NCBI GenBank assembly: GCA_963675575.1
Contig: OY776378.1
Coordinates: forward strand, 992,001-1,056,000
Reading direction: 5' to 3'
From: JAGLOK01 sp963675575
Lineage (GTDB): Bacteria > Bacillota > Clostridia > Christensenellales > UMGS416
Length of the DNA stretch: 64,000 nt
The position numbers were made by a program, and so were the translations under genes. Below are positions 1-9,683 of this stretch, piece by piece. Each line of letters starts with the position of its first letter. Position 1 is the first letter of the stretch. The notes beneath the pieces are model-generated. The model did not search any database. It was not told the origin of the DNA and saw only the letters and a program-made list of their open reading frames with translations.

Positions 1-1
1 A

Positions 2-793
2 GGTGCGGCGATAGCTACGCTCATTTCGGCGACCCTGCAAATGATACTTCTCGTGACAATTAGCCATATAAAGAAAAACGTGGCCGCGGCAAAAATCAAA
101 GAATTATTGGATTTTAGCCGAGATTTTGTGAAAAAATACTATATACTTGCACTACCAGTTCTTGCGAACGAGGTGATGTGGGCGATTGGTGTAAGTGTGT
201 ATAATATGGTGTTTGGGCGCTTGGGCAGCGAAAACTATGCGGCGTTTACCATATATAGCTCAATAGAGCAGCTTATGTTCACTTTCTTTATAGGCATATG
301 CAGCGCGTGCGCTGTAATTGTCGGGAAAATGGTGGGGAGAGGCGAAATGAAAGAGGCCTATACAACAGCAAAGAAATTTATGATTTATGGAACAGGTTTA
401 GCGTTTGTTGTTGGTATTTTTGTGATTTTGTTTCGAAATCCGATTATTTCACTGCTGTCGGTGCCCGACGTTTATACTGTGCAAATGGTAAGCAAACTGC
501 TTTTTATATACGCTTTTGCATTGCCGCTTTATATCTTACCCTTTATTGCGATAGTGGGAATTTTCCGCTCGGGCGGCGATACGAAAACGGGGCTTGTTTA
601 CGACGTTATTAACGTATGGTTTATCGGTGTTCCGATTGTAGCAATCGCGGGGTTTGTTTTAAAACTTTCGTTTGAATGGGTTTTCGCTTTGATGTGGACA
701 GAACACGTGGTTAAGACTATAATGTGTTTAGTATATTTTAAATCAAAAAAATGGATTAGAAGGCTGACCGATTCTACATTCATAGATGTTTAA
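2..793 (+). CDS. MATE family efflux transporter, 3' part only
   Basis: The reading frame is open from the first bases of the window, so the gene begins upstream and only about 263 C-terminal residues are seen. The visible part has a run of hydrophobic segments separated by short basic loops, as in the second half of a MATE (multidrug and toxin extrusion) cation-coupled exporter. The Pro-rich segment starting KKYYILALPVLANEVMWAIG matches the start of the second six-helix half of such proteins. It would act in the cytoplasmic membrane; the substrate cannot be told. The stop codon lies about 10 bases before the best start of the kinase-like gene that follows, which suggests co-transcription. Confidence 0.85.
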   Translation, partial: GAAIATLISATLQMILLVTISHIKKNVAAAKIKELLDFSRDFVKKYYILALPVLANEVMWAIGVSVYNMVFGRLGSENYAAFTIYSSIEQLMFTFFIGICSACAVIVGKMVGRGEMKEAYTTAKKFMIYGTGLAFVVGIFVILFRNPIISLLSVPDVYTVQMVSKLLFIYAFALPLYILPFIAIVGIFRSGGDTKTGLVYDVINVWFIGVPIVAIAGFVLKLSFEWVFALMWTEHVVKTIMCLVYFKSKKWIRRLTDSTFIDV

Positions 794-803
794 AGGGGTT
801 TTT

Positions 804-1625
804 ATGTCGGGAATAAAACTTGTTGGCAAAATAGGATCAATGGCGCTGATACAGCGTCGAGATAATGATATTGATTATAATATCTTTTCGAGAATAGGCA
901 AAGAGCTTGAACCGGGAATGGTCTGGGTGTCCAGCGGGGCAACGGAAATCGGCAGGCTGGACTATATCCGCCGCATGGGAAAAGAACCTGTAGGTGATTC
1001 GGAAGAAATAAAATCTGACTATGCCGCGCAGGGACAGCAAATTTTAATGGAGAACTATAGAAGATTCATAAATCCGAGCTATTCCGTGCGACAGCTTTTG
1101 GTGGAACACACGCATTTCAATGACAATGTTAAGTGCAATCATATCTTGAACTTTCTAAAACGCTCTGCGAGCCAAGGGGCTATTCCGATTGTAAACTACA
1201 ATGACCCCGTGTCCTTTGAAGAAAACAGAAATGTTGAACTTTCACTATTGTCAGGAAAGAATGAGCGGATTGTGGAATGCATTGACAACGATGAAACCGC
1301 GGCTATAATTGCCGAGCTTGTCGGCGCGCCTCTTCTGCTTATCTTAACCTCTGTTGAAGGCATCTATAAAGATGCGAATGACAGCTCAACAATAATCGAA
1401 GAGATTCTTTCGGCTGACGCGGAAAGCTTAAGCCGGAAAATAGATGAAACAATCGAATTTTGCAACGGTACCAGCCGAGAAGGCTCCGGCGGAGCAGCGG
1501 CGAAGCTCAAATATGTCAAAGATGCCGCTATGTCGGGAACTCAAGTAATCATAGGCCACGCACGTCATGGTATAAACGATTTGATTGAAGGAAGAGTCAA
1601 ATGTACAAGGATAGGGCTGAAGTAA
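804..1625 (+). CDS. Amino acid kinase family protein, glutamate-5-kinase-like
   Basis: This 273-residue protein has the amino-acid-kinase fold signatures of glutamate 5-kinase (ProB): VSSGATEIGR near the N-terminus, NYNDPVSFEENR in the middle, LLILTSVEGIYKD and the late GSGGAAAKL loop. It ends straight after the kinase domain, so the C-terminal PUA domain of long ProB proteins is absent, and no proA is adjacent. ATG 804 is preceded by AAAGGGG at 792-798; an in-frame ATG at 786 lies inside the end of the transporter gene and lacks a good ribosome site. It could be a short glutamate 5-kinase or another small-acid kinase. The family is clear; the substrate is inferred only. Confidence 0.65.
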   Translation: MSGIKLVGKIGSMALIQRRDNDIDYNIFSRIGKELEPGMVWVSSGATEIGRLDYIRRMGKEPVGDSEEIKSDYAAQGQQILMENYRRFINPSYSVRQLLVEHTHFNDNVKCNHILNFLKRSASQGAIPIVNYNDPVSFEENRNVELSLLSGKNERIVECIDNDETAAIIAELVGAPLLLILTSVEGIYKDANDSSTIIEEILSADAESLSRKIDETIEFCNGTSREGSGGAAAKLKYVKDAAMSGTQVIIGHARHGINDLIEGRVKCTRIGLK

Positions 1626-1744
1626 AATAACATATTTCATTTTATAAATATATTGAAAACTAAAGATATGCAATTATAAACACGATAAATATTATGAAGC
1701 AAGAAATAAATGTGTGCTTTAAAATATTTAAGAGGGAGTAGTTT

Positions 1745-2836
1745 ATGAATTCTTTAGTGGCTATTGACAGCAATATAGTTTCGTTATTCGTATTGGTAAT
1801 TGTTTATATTGCGTCGATATCAATAAAGTTAACACAAATATCAAAGAAATCATATTTCTACTATCTTATATTTGCGACGATGCTTATGCTGATTATCCAA
1901 TCTTCCATAAGATTGATATCCAACAATCCGGAAAGCTCACTGATTAGTTTGCTTAACCCATTGTCTATGGCTTATACAATGTTTGTTCCAGTGTTGCCGG
2001 CAATTTGGGCTCTTTATGTCACCAATCAGAAGAACCCCAGATTGTTGAGGGATTGGTTTACTGTGTTGTTCTTTTTTATTCCAGCATTGCTTAACGTGCT
2101 AATAATTTTGATCGGAATAAAAAGCCAAGTATATACAATTATTTTAAGCATTATACCTATTATATATACATTGTTTATAATCTTTAAATTCAATTTTGCA
2201 GATAGCAAAATGACTAATATTTCATATATTTCATATGTTACTATTGCCGCTCTCGCATCTATCATTGATACGATTAGTCTGGCAGGAGTTAGCGTAAGTA
2301 TATTGGTGCTGTTTTTGTCAGTTGAAATGTCCGCATTAAAGATGGATACACTAACCAAGATTAGCGGCAGAAGGCATTTGTATAATTACTTGGAAAGATT
2401 GACAAAGTATAAAAAGCAGTTCTCCCTAATCATGCTTGATATGGATAAATTAAAGCAAATCAATGACACTTACGGACATATAGCTGGGGATGACGCTATT
2501 CGCACGGTGACTGCTATAATCAAATCACAAATAAGGCAAAAAGATTTCTTCGCGCGATATGCGGGGGATGAATTTATGATTGTTATAGATTCATGCGACA
2601 AGTATGTAATCAAGAGCTTTCTAAATCGTATTGAGAAATCATTTCAGGCATATAACAAAACCAGTGATAAGAAATACAAACTTTCGGTTAGTTGCGGATA
2701 TTATATCAACGATAATTATAACGAAGATGTAGATGCGTTAATTGAAAAAGCGGATGAGCATATGTTTATAAATAAAAAGAAAAAACTGGTGAAAAACTGG
2801 CAAAGGAATATCCAGTTGGTTTCCGTGTATAAATAA
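1745..2836 (+). CDS. Membrane-anchored diguanylate cyclase (GGDEF)
   Basis: A 363-residue protein with about six or seven hydrophobic segments in the first 190 residues, followed by a GGDEF domain (about 200-355) that makes cyclic di-GMP from two GTP. The active loop reads RYAGDEFMIV, an allowed AGDEF variant of GGDEF. The upstream DMDKLKQINDTYGH metal/nucleotide segment is intact. An inhibitory I-site RxxD (RQKD) lies five residues before the active loop, so product inhibition is expected. The N-terminal membrane part probably senses a signal that I cannot identify. A strong ribosome site (GAGGGAG) precedes ATG 1745. It stands alone between two intergenic gaps. Confidence 0.9.
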   Translation: MNSLVAIDSNIVSLFVLVIVYIASISIKLTQISKKSYFYYLIFATMLMLIIQSSIRLISNNPESSLISLLNPLSMAYTMFVPVLPAIWALYVTNQKNPRLLRDWFTVLFFFIPALLNVLIILIGIKSQVYTIILSIIPIIYTLFIIFKFNFADSKMTNISYISYVTIAALASIIDTISLAGVSVSILVLFLSVEMSALKMDTLTKISGRRHLYNYLERLTKYKKQFSLIMLDMDKLKQINDTYGHIAGDDAIRTVTAIIKSQIRQKDFFARYAGDEFMIVIDSCDKYVIKSFLNRIEKSFQAYNKTSDKKYKLSVSCGYYINDNYNEDVDALIEKADEHMFINKKKKLVKNWQRNIQLVSVYK

Positions 2837-2976
2837 AGTTTTATTCTTACAAATCACATTCTTATAAATCTATTTCATATATTACACCTGTTGAAGCAGA
2901 TGGTTTTTTGACTGCTTTTAAATTTCCCTTATTAGTGATATACTTTTATGGTATAAATATCCAAGAGGGGGTTATT

Positions 2977-3486
2977 ATGCAGACGAAAATAATTAAGGCT
3001 AAGCAAGAACATTTGCATGACATCGCTTTCGTGCAGGTGATGTCATGGAAGACGGCCTATATCGGTATTATTCCTGATGACTACCTTGAAAAGCTAACGG
3101 TGGAAAAGAAAGCGGAATTCATTTCAAAAATAATTTCTAAAAGGATTGCCGAATACTATTTGATGTACGATGAAGACAAACCAATAGGTGTTTTTGTGTA
3201 TTGCAAAAGTTTGGATAAAGATACAAATGACGAAACGGCAGAAGTAAGCGCAATATATTTTTTACCCGAATATTGGGGCAAAGGATTGGGTACAAAGTTT
3301 TTAAATTTCGGGCTAGGAGAAATAAAAAGCACAGGATACAAAAAGGTGACTCTATGGGTTTTGGAAAAAAACGAGTGCGCACGAAAATTTTATGAGAAAA
3401 ATGGATTCATATATGATGGGGCAAGAGATGAGATTGTAATAGGGAAGCCGTTAAATAAAATGAGATATTTCAAGGAAATTTTATAG
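2977..3486 (+). CDS. GNAT family N-acetyltransferase
   Basis: This 169-residue protein has the GNAT fold. The acetyl-CoA pyrophosphate-binding motif A is seen as PEYWGKGLGTKFL, preceded by the beta strand AEVSAIYFL, and the C-terminal half has the usual VLEKNECARKFYEKNGF pattern. Such enzymes transfer an acetyl group from acetyl-CoA to an amine; the acceptor is not predictable here. ATG 2977 is chosen because AGAGGGGG stands just upstream; an earlier in-frame ATG at 2908 has no ribosome site. The gene is monocistronic and ends at a bidirectional terminator shared with enolase. Confidence 0.85.
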   Translation: MQTKIIKAKQEHLHDIAFVQVMSWKTAYIGIIPDDYLEKLTVEKKAEFISKIISKRIAEYYLMYDEDKPIGVFVYCKSLDKDTNDETAEVSAIYFLPEYWGKGLGTKFLNFGLGEIKSTGYKKVTLWVLEKNECARKFYEKNGFIYDGARDEIVIGKPLNKMRYFKEIL

Positions 3487-3491
3487 AAGAT

Positions 3492-3526
3492 AAAAAAACA
3501 GCCTCCAGATTTGGAGGCTGTTTTTG
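3492..3526. terminator. Bidirectional terminator between GNAT gene and eno
   Basis: A 12-bp perfect stem (AAACAGCCTCCA, loop GATT, TGGAGGCTGTTT) flanked by A and T runs on both sides lies between two convergent genes, so it can end transcription from both directions. Confidence 0.9.
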
Positions 3527-3530
3527 ATGT

Positions 3531-4835
3531 TTATTTATTTTTAAGATTGAACCATGCATCAAGCCCAGGGTAAATAGCTATTTCGCCCAGTTCTTCCTCA
3601 ATGCGCAGCAGCTGATTGTATTTCGCCACACGGTCGCTTCGGGAAGGCGCGCCAGTCTTGATTTGTCCCGCGTTCATTGCCACAACAAGGTCAGCGATGG
3701 TCGTGTCTTCCGTTTCACCGGAGCGGTGGGATACCACTGCTGTGTAACCTGCGCGATTGGCCATTTGGATGGCGTCAAGGGTTTCAGTCAGTGTGCCGAT
3801 TTGGTTTACTTTTATAAGTATGGAATTTGCGACTCCCATATCTATTCCCTTAGATAACCTTGTGGTATTTGTAACGAATAGATCGTCACCCACAAGCTGT
3901 ATTTTTGTACCCAAACGCTCAGTCATAAGACGCCAACCTTCCCAATCTTCTTCGGCCAGGCCGTCTTCAATTGAGATAATCGGATATTTATCACAAAGCC
4001 CTGCCCAGAAGTCAACCATTTCTTCGCGGGTGAAGAATTTGTCTGTTTTCCAGAAATAATATCCGTCTTTGCCTATTTTCTTGGCTTCCTCATACATTTC
4101 GGTGGCAGCCGGATCCATTGCTATACGGAAATCTTTTCCCGCTTTGTATCCTGCCACGCCGATAGCCTCAACTATTACTTGCAAAGCTTCTTCGTCGGAT
4201 TTTAGGTTTGGCGCGAATCCGCCTTCATCACCCACGGCCGTTGAATAGCCTTTGTCTTTTAATACCGCTTTCAAGTTGTGGAAAACTTCAGCGCACATGC
4301 GTAAAGCTTCGCTCCATGTTTGGGCGCCAACAGGCATTATCATAAATTCCTGACAAGAAACCGAGTTGTCGGCGTGTTTGCCGCCGTTTATTATGTTCAT
4401 CATGGGAACCGGCAGTGTTTTCGCGTTTACTCCGCCGATATATTGATAAAGAGGCAGGCTGACTGCTTCTGCCGCGGCTTTTGCAACCGCAAGGGACACG
4501 CCAAGCATTGCGTTTGCACCAAGATTGCTTTTATTTTCGGTGCCGTCAAGTTCTATCATCAATGTATCGATGCCTACTTGGTCACGCGCATCCATTCCAA
4601 GTATTTCGTTTGCTATGAGCTCGTTTACGTTGTCAACAGCCTTAAGTACGCCTTTGCCCATGTATGCTTCTCCTCCGTCGCGAAGCTCAACGGCTTCAAA
4701 CGCGCCGGTGGAGGCTCCCGAAGGAACTGCCGCTCTCCCCATAATACCGGATTCAAGATATACATCGACTTCAACAGTGGGGTTTCCGCGGGAGTCCAAT
4801 ATCTGTCTGCCTATTATTTCTATTATTGTTGTCAT
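3531..4835 (-). CDS. eno: Enolase (phosphopyruvate hydratase)
   Basis: This 434-residue protein is full length for bacterial enolase, the glycolytic enzyme that turns 2-phosphoglycerate into phosphoenolpyruvate with Mg2+. Visible hallmarks are the N-terminal GRQILDSRGNPTVEVDV strand, the NGGKHADNSVSCQEFMI loop, TAVGDEGGFAPNL, the metal ligands in ISIEDGLAEEDW and LVGDDLFVTN, the catalytic lysine in ILIKVNQIGTLTET and the signature SHRSGETEDTTIADL. Translation starts after TAGGAGGT on the minus strand. It is a single gene, with pyruvate:ferredoxin oxidoreductase upstream on the same strand behind its own terminator. Confidence 0.98.
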   Translation of the reverse strand: MTTIIEIIGRQILDSRGNPTVEVDVYLESGIMGRAAVPSGASTGAFEAVELRDGGEAYMGKGVLKAVDNVNELIANEILGMDARDQVGIDTLMIELDGTENKSNLGANAMLGVSLAVAKAAAEAVSLPLYQYIGGVNAKTLPVPMMNIINGGKHADNSVSCQEFMIMPVGAQTWSEALRMCAEVFHNLKAVLKDKGYSTAVGDEGGFAPNLKSDEEALQVIVEAIGVAGYKAGKDFRIAMDPAATEMYEEAKKIGKDGYYFWKTDKFFTREEMVDFWAGLCDKYPIISIEDGLAEEDWEGWRLMTERLGTKIQLVGDDLFVTNTTRLSKGIDMGVANSILIKVNQIGTLTETLDAIQMANRAGYTAVVSHRSGETEDTTIADLVVAMNAGQIKTGAPSRSDRVAKYNQLLRIEEELGEIAIYPGLDAWFNLKNK

Positions 4836-4965
4836 TAAAATTACCTCCTATAATTAATGTGACTAGTTATTTATATTCTTTCAAGTTTCATTATAACATA
4901 TAAAGCCTAAACAACATTCTCAATATTTTGCTTGCATATGAATTTTTGGTAAATTGTTTTATTGT

Positions 4966-5000
4966 AATAAAAAAAGTCTCCCGCAAAAGCGGGAGACTTT
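4966..5000 (-). terminator. Terminator of the pyruvate:ferredoxin oxidoreductase gene
   Basis: On the minus strand a 12-bp GC-rich stem (AAAGTCTCCCGC, 4-base loop, GCGGGAGACTTT) is followed by a T-rich tract, 14 bases after the stop codon of the oxidoreductase gene. It is a classical intrinsic terminator. Confidence 0.9.
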
Positions 5001-5013
5001 GATGAAGTTTGTA

Positions 5014-8000
5014 TTACAGTATTCTTTCTTCTGCCAATTTTTTGTATGTTTCCAAACGTTTCTTGGCTTCGTTTTCCGCGTCTGCGAAGAGCTTTTCAGC
5101 TGCTTCGGGGAACTGCGTTGTAAGCGTTGTATAGCGGCGCTCACCTTTGAGGAAGTCGCCATAAGGCAATGTGGGCTCTTTGCTATCCAATATGAATGGA
5201 TTCTCACCCTGTTCACCAAGAGTCGGATTGAAGCGGTAGAGAGGCCAGTAGCCTGTTTCAACCGCTTTCTTTTCTTCAGCCTGAGTTTTGCCCATGTTAA
5301 TTCCGTGGTTAATGCATGGCGCATAAGCAATTATGAGCGAAGGACCCGGATATGCCTCAGCTTCTGTAACTGCTTTAACCAGCTGAGCGGGGCTTGCGCC
5401 CATTGACACTGAGGCTACGTATACATAGCCATAGCTCATTGCCATAAGGCCCAAGTCTTTCTTGCGGGTGCGTTTTCCTGCAGCCGCGAATTTCGCGACT
5501 GAACCTGTAGGTGTGGCCTTTGATGCCTGTCCGCCGGTGTTGGAATAAACCTCTGTATCAACAACAAGAACGTTAACATCCTGTCCCATAGCCAATACGT
5601 GGTCCAATCCGCCGTAGCCGATGTCATATGCCCATCCGTCACCTCCAACAATCCATACGGATTTTTTAATCAGCATATCGCGCATGGTGTTAAGCTCAGG
5701 ATATTTATCTTTTTGCTTATCGAGCAATGCTTTGACAGCCTTAGAAGCTGTTTTTGAGCCTTCTGCATCATCTTTGTTTTCAATCCAAGCGGTGAATGCT
5801 TCTTTTGCAGCAGCATCCGCGCCGGCATCAATTGCTTCTTTCATCAGGCGCTCGATGTTGTCGCGGCGTTGGCTGTATGAAAGTGACATTCCGAAGCCAA
5901 ACTCGGCGTTGTCTTCAAACAATGAGTTTGCCCAAGTGGGGCCGTGGCCTTCAGCATTCACTGTGAAAGGAACTGTTGGAGCTGAGCCGCCGTAGATAGA
6001 TGAGCAGCCAGTTGCGTTTGCAATAATCATTCTTTCACCGTAGAGCTGTGTTACAAGCTTGAGGTAAGGTGTTTCTCCGCAGCCTGCGCATGCGCCCGAG
6101 AATTCGAACAAGGGTTGCAGGAACTGAGAGTTTTTAACGTTCATATTCATTTCAAACTTATCTATCGGGAGTTTCTCGGCAAATTTGTGATTTTCAACCT
6201 GCTCGAGCTGTGAGTCCAAAGGCTTCATCTCAAGAGCTTTCTCGCCTTTTCTTCCGGGGCAGATGTCAGCGCAGTTTCCGCAGCCAGTGCAGTCAAGAAC
6301 TGAAACTTGTATTTTGTATTCATATCCTGCGAAATCTTTGCCGATTGATTTGATTGTTTCAAAGCTTTCGGGTTTCTTTTCGCCTTCTTTTATAAGTACC
6401 GGGCGAATCGCAGCGTGAGGACATACAAGTGAACATTGGTTACATTGTATGCAGTTTGCAGACATCCACTCGGGGACATAATCTGCAATGCCGCGTTTTT
6501 CGTATTGGGTTGTGGAAGTTGGGAAACGGCCTGCAAAGTCAAATGACGATACAGGAAGTTTGTCGCCTTCCTGAGCTAGTATGGGTGAAATAACATTTTC
6601 AACGAATTCAGTTCCCACGATTTTATGAGGAGCCGCTCCGTCTTTGGTGTCCGCCCATGACTTGGGATACTTAATTTCCACTAAACCAGCTATAGCGTTG
6701 TCTATTGTTTTATAGTTCATCTTAACAATATCATCGCCCTTTTTGCCGTATGTCTTTTTAACAGCTTCCTTCATGTACTTTTCGGCGTCTTCATATGGGA
6801 TAACGCCTGAAAGCTTGAAGAACGCGGCCATCATTACTGTGTTTATGCGTCCACGCATTCCTGCGGCTTCAGCTATTTTAGCGGCATCTACATTATAGAA
6901 CTTGATGTCGTTTTTAGCGATTATGTTTTTCATTGAAGCGGGAAGCTGTGCTTCCATTTCTTCCAAGTCCCATGCGGAGTTGAGAAGGAATGTTCCGCCT
7001 TTTTTGACGGATGAAACGATATCATAGCGTGTCACATAGCTTGGGTTGTGGCATGCTACAAATTCTGCTTCGTTTTGAATGAGATATGCTGATTTAATCG
7101 GGTTTTTACCGAAACGAAGGTGGGATACTGTTATGCCGCCTGATTTTTTGGAGTCATAAGAGAAATATCCTTGCGCATACATATCGGTTTTATCGCCGAT
7201 GATTTTGATGGAGTTTTTATTTGCTCCGACTGTTCCGTCACTGCCCAATCCGTAGAACTTACATGAGATAGTTCCTTCGGGAACTGTGTTAATCTGTGCT
7301 TTTATCGGAAGAGAAAGATTTGAAACATCATCTATGATGCCAACTGAGAAGTGATTTTTGGGATTCGCTTCATCAAGGTTGTCATATACTGATTTAACCA
7401 TTGAAGGTGTGAATTCCTTTGAACCTAAGCCATATCTTCCGCCGACCAATACGTCAACATCTTTACCAACTTCAGAAAATGCTGTGCGAACGTCCATATA
7501 TAAGGGTTCACCGACTGATCCGGATTCTTTTGTTCTGTCTAAAACTGCAATCTTCTTAACTGATTCAGGAATTGCACCCAAGAAATGCTTGATTGAGAAC
7601 GGACGGTAAAGGCGGACTTTCAATACGCCGACTTTCTCACCTTTTGATACAAGATATTCAACAGCTTCGTCAGCTGTTTCAGCACCTGAACCCATAAGGA
7701 TGATAAGCTTTTCTGCATCTGGGGCTCCGACATAATCAAACAGATTATATTCGCGGCCTGTAATCTCTGTAACTTTTTTCATAGCATCTTCAACAATTTC
7801 GGGGATTTTATCATAGAAGGTGTTTGCGGCTTCTCTATTTTGGAAGAAGATGTCCGGGTTTTGTGCTGTACCCTGCAGATGAGGGTGCTCAGGGTTCATT
7901 GCGCGTTCGCGGAAAGCCTGAATCTTATCCCAGGGGACAAGCTTTTTCATGTCTTCATAATCAATGACTTCAATTTTTTGAACTTCATGGGATGTTCTGA

Positions 8001-8517
8001 AACCATCAAAGAAATGAAGGAAAGGAATTGAGGAATTAAGTGTTGATATATGCGACACAAGTGCTAAGTCCATAGCTTCCTGGACCGAGTTTGAAGATAT
8101 CATAGCAAAACCTGTTTGGCGGGTTGCCATTACGTCACTATGGTCTCCGAAAATCGAAAGAGCGTGCGTTGCAAGAGAACGTGCACTTACATGAAAAACG
8201 CAGGGCAAAACTTCACCCGCGATTTTATACATATTGGGAATCATGAGCAGCAATCCCTGTGATGCTGTGAAAGTTGTTGTCATCGCACCTGCTACCAATG
8301 AGCCGTGAACTGCGCCCGCGGCGCCGCCTTCAGACTGCATTTCAGAAACCTTAAGTTCCTGTCCCATTAGGTTTTTGCGTCCGTATGCTGACCATACGTC
8401 AGCAACTTCAGCCATTGGTGAAGAGGGCGTGATTGGGTAGATGGCGGCGACGTCGCTGAAAGCATAAGCGACATGGCTGGCTGCCGTGTTGCCGTCCATT
8501 GTGAGTTTATTTGCCAT
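5014..8517 (-). CDS. nifJ: Pyruvate:ferredoxin (flavodoxin) oxidoreductase
   Basis: A 1167-residue single-chain enzyme of normal length. It splits pyruvate and CoA into acetyl-CoA and CO2 and reduces ferredoxin, the central oxidative step of clostridial fermentation. In order: the N-terminal domain (YPITPSSPMAE), the transketolase C-like and gamma regions, two 4Fe-4S motifs (CIQCNQCSLVCPH and CTGCGNCADICPG), a further cysteine pair (GACAGCGETPY), and the thiamine-diphosphate site (GGDGWAYDIGYGG with DTEVYSNTGGQ). The start follows AGGAGGT on the minus strand. Its reduced ferredoxin is the expected substrate of the hydrogenase encoded at 56-61.6 kb. Confidence 0.97.
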   Translation of the reverse strand: MANKLTMDGNTAASHVAYAFSDVAAIYPITPSSPMAEVADVWSAYGRKNLMGQELKVSEMQSEGGAAGAVHGSLVAGAMTTTFTASQGLLLMIPNMYKIAGEVLPCVFHVSARSLATHALSIFGDHSDVMATRQTGFAMISSNSVQEAMDLALVSHISTLNSSIPFLHFFDGFRTSHEVQKIEVIDYEDMKKLVPWDKIQAFRERAMNPEHPHLQGTAQNPDIFFQNREAANTFYDKIPEIVEDAMKKVTEITGREYNLFDYVGAPDAEKLIILMGSGAETADEAVEYLVSKGEKVGVLKVRLYRPFSIKHFLGAIPESVKKIAVLDRTKESGSVGEPLYMDVRTAFSEVGKDVDVLVGGRYGLGSKEFTPSMVKSVYDNLDEANPKNHFSVGIIDDVSNLSLPIKAQINTVPEGTISCKFYGLGSDGTVGANKNSIKIIGDKTDMYAQGYFSYDSKKSGGITVSHLRFGKNPIKSAYLIQNEAEFVACHNPSYVTRYDIVSSVKKGGTFLLNSAWDLEEMEAQLPASMKNIIAKNDIKFYNVDAAKIAEAAGMRGRINTVMMAAFFKLSGVIPYEDAEKYMKEAVKKTYGKKGDDIVKMNYKTIDNAIAGLVEIKYPKSWADTKDGAAPHKIVGTEFVENVISPILAQEGDKLPVSSFDFAGRFPTSTTQYEKRGIADYVPEWMSANCIQCNQCSLVCPHAAIRPVLIKEGEKKPESFETIKSIGKDFAGYEYKIQVSVLDCTGCGNCADICPGRKGEKALEMKPLDSQLEQVENHKFAEKLPIDKFEMNMNVKNSQFLQPLFEFSGACAGCGETPYLKLVTQLYGERMIIANATGCSSIYGGSAPTVPFTVNAEGHGPTWANSLFEDNAEFGFGMSLSYSQRRDNIERLMKEAIDAGADAAAKEAFTAWIENKDDAEGSKTASKAVKALLDKQKDKYPELNTMRDMLIKKSVWIVGGDGWAYDIGYGGLDHVLAMGQDVNVLVVDTEVYSNTGGQASKATPTGSVAKFAAAGKRTRKKDLGLMAMSYGYVYVASVSMGASPAQLVKAVTEAEAYPGPSLIIAYAPCINHGINMGKTQAEEKKAVETGYWPLYRFNPTLGEQGENPFILDSKEPTLPYGDFLKGERRYTTLTTQFPEAAEKLFADAENEAKKRLETYKKLAEERIL

Positions 8518-8838
8518 GTTGAACCTCCTAAGTTCGTTTAAAATATTTTAAATAATATAATATGTGTAAACATAATATTATTTGTAGACTGTTTTTGGAA
8601 CGTGATTTATGCCATAAAAAACAAAAAAATACATTTTTAGTTGAGTTATGACGAAAAATACCACTAATTGCTTTGCAAATCAAAGCTATGTCAGCCTATA
8701 ACCTTACTTATTATACGGCTATCACTTTTTGGTGTCAAGAAAAGAGAAAAAGCATTTAAATAATTAGTTTATATTATATATATGTTTTTTTTCATTGTAA
8801 TTTGGAACAAGATTTATGTATATACTTTATATTTGTTT
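8518..8838. other. Intergenic region upstream of nifJ
   Basis: About 320 bp of AT-rich DNA between nifJ and the HAD hydrolase gene, both on the minus strand. It must hold the nifJ promoter. I see one short inverted repeat (GCTTTG, 5 bases, CAAAGC at 8670-8686) but no convincing Rex site, riboswitch or small ORF. Confidence 0.4.
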
Positions 8839-9549
8839 TTATACTAAAGCAAGAACTTCCGATAAGCTGTGAATTGTGGGGAAATCATCATCCTTTTTTT
8901 TGTTTTGTGTATTAACTAGAATAGGCTGCATTCCGCATTTTTGGGCGCCTATAAGATTTTCTTTGGAATCGTCTATTAAAACAGTTTGTTCAGCAGGAAA
9001 TTCCATGCTTTTTAAGGCTCGCTCATATATCGCGGCATTTGGTTTACAGACACCAGAATGGCAGCTCAATGTTACGCAGTTAAATAAATCTAAGAGATTT
9101 GCGGATTCTAATTTGTTTATACATGATGGCCAAGAATCGGAGATGATACCCAATTTGTAATTTTCTGATAGGGAGTTAAGCGTGGAATGAACATCATCAA
9201 AAAAAATGTCATTGTCGCAACTGTATACTTTTTCGCGAGCCAAAATCTTAGCTGTTTCCTTTGTAAGCTCAAACTCTGGCAAATAATCGGCAAGCATTGT
9301 ATAAAAAACAACAAAGTGCTCATATTCTTCATCGATTGTTTTTACAAAGTGGTTTTTATTGAGATAATTAATGCATTTTGTGTATGCAATATTAAACCTG
9401 TGGATAGAAATATAATTCATGCCATCAAAATTAATGATGCTTTCTGCTTTTTGCGGAAACATCCAATCGCCGTTGGCAGTATAGTTTAAAGTACCGCCAA
9501 TATCAAAAAATATGCATTTAATAGGTTTTGTTAGATTCATAACTACCAT
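8839..9549 (-). CDS. HAD family hydrolase
   Basis: A roughly 236-residue haloacid-dehalogenase-like phosphatase. Motif I is FFDIGGTLNY: the nucleophile Asp is present, while the usual second Asp is Gly, as in the DxGGT subgroup. Motif II is GIISDSW, motif III the Lys in GVCKPNAAIYERAL, and motif IV VLIDDSKENLIGAQKCGM. A helical cap lies between motifs I and II. The start is unclear: ATG 9549 has an AGGT nine bases upstream, ATG 9540 is three codons later, and an earlier ATG at 9597 adds a tail that does not fit the family. The substrate cannot be predicted. It is divergent from the aldo/keto reductase gene. Confidence 0.8.
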   Translation of the reverse strand: MVVMNLTKPIKCIFFDIGGTLNYTANGDWMFPQKAESIINFDGMNYISIHRFNIAYTKCINYLNKNHFVKTIDEEYEHFVVFYTMLADYLPEFELTKETAKILAREKVYSCDNDIFFDDVHSTLNSLSENYKLGIISDSWPSCINKLESANLLDLFNCVTLSCHSGVCKPNAAIYERALKSMEFPAEQTVLIDDSKENLIGAQKCGMQPILVNTQNKKKDDDFPTIHSLSEVLALV

Positions 9550-9683
9550 CCAGTTATTACCTATTACAATAATACCATAATATAACATATAGTTCAAACA
9601 TTATTTTTACGGATTATTTTGTAAATTGACTATATTATCGGTGAGTAGTATATTAAGTTATAGGCACAAAAAAGAGGTGAGAT

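Noticed and set aside
4320..4838. Long open frame antisense to enolase
   Set aside because: It mirrors the codon pattern of eno, has no ribosome site and no family signs.
5621..5995. Open frame antisense to the pyruvate:ferredoxin oxidoreductase gene
   Set aside because: Lies fully inside a strongly conserved gene and its composition is that of a reverse-strand shadow.
8518..8838. Rex site or riboswitch before nifJ
   Set aside because: I looked for TTGTTAAnnnnTTAACAA-like and known riboswitch patterns and found only weak AT-rich repeats.
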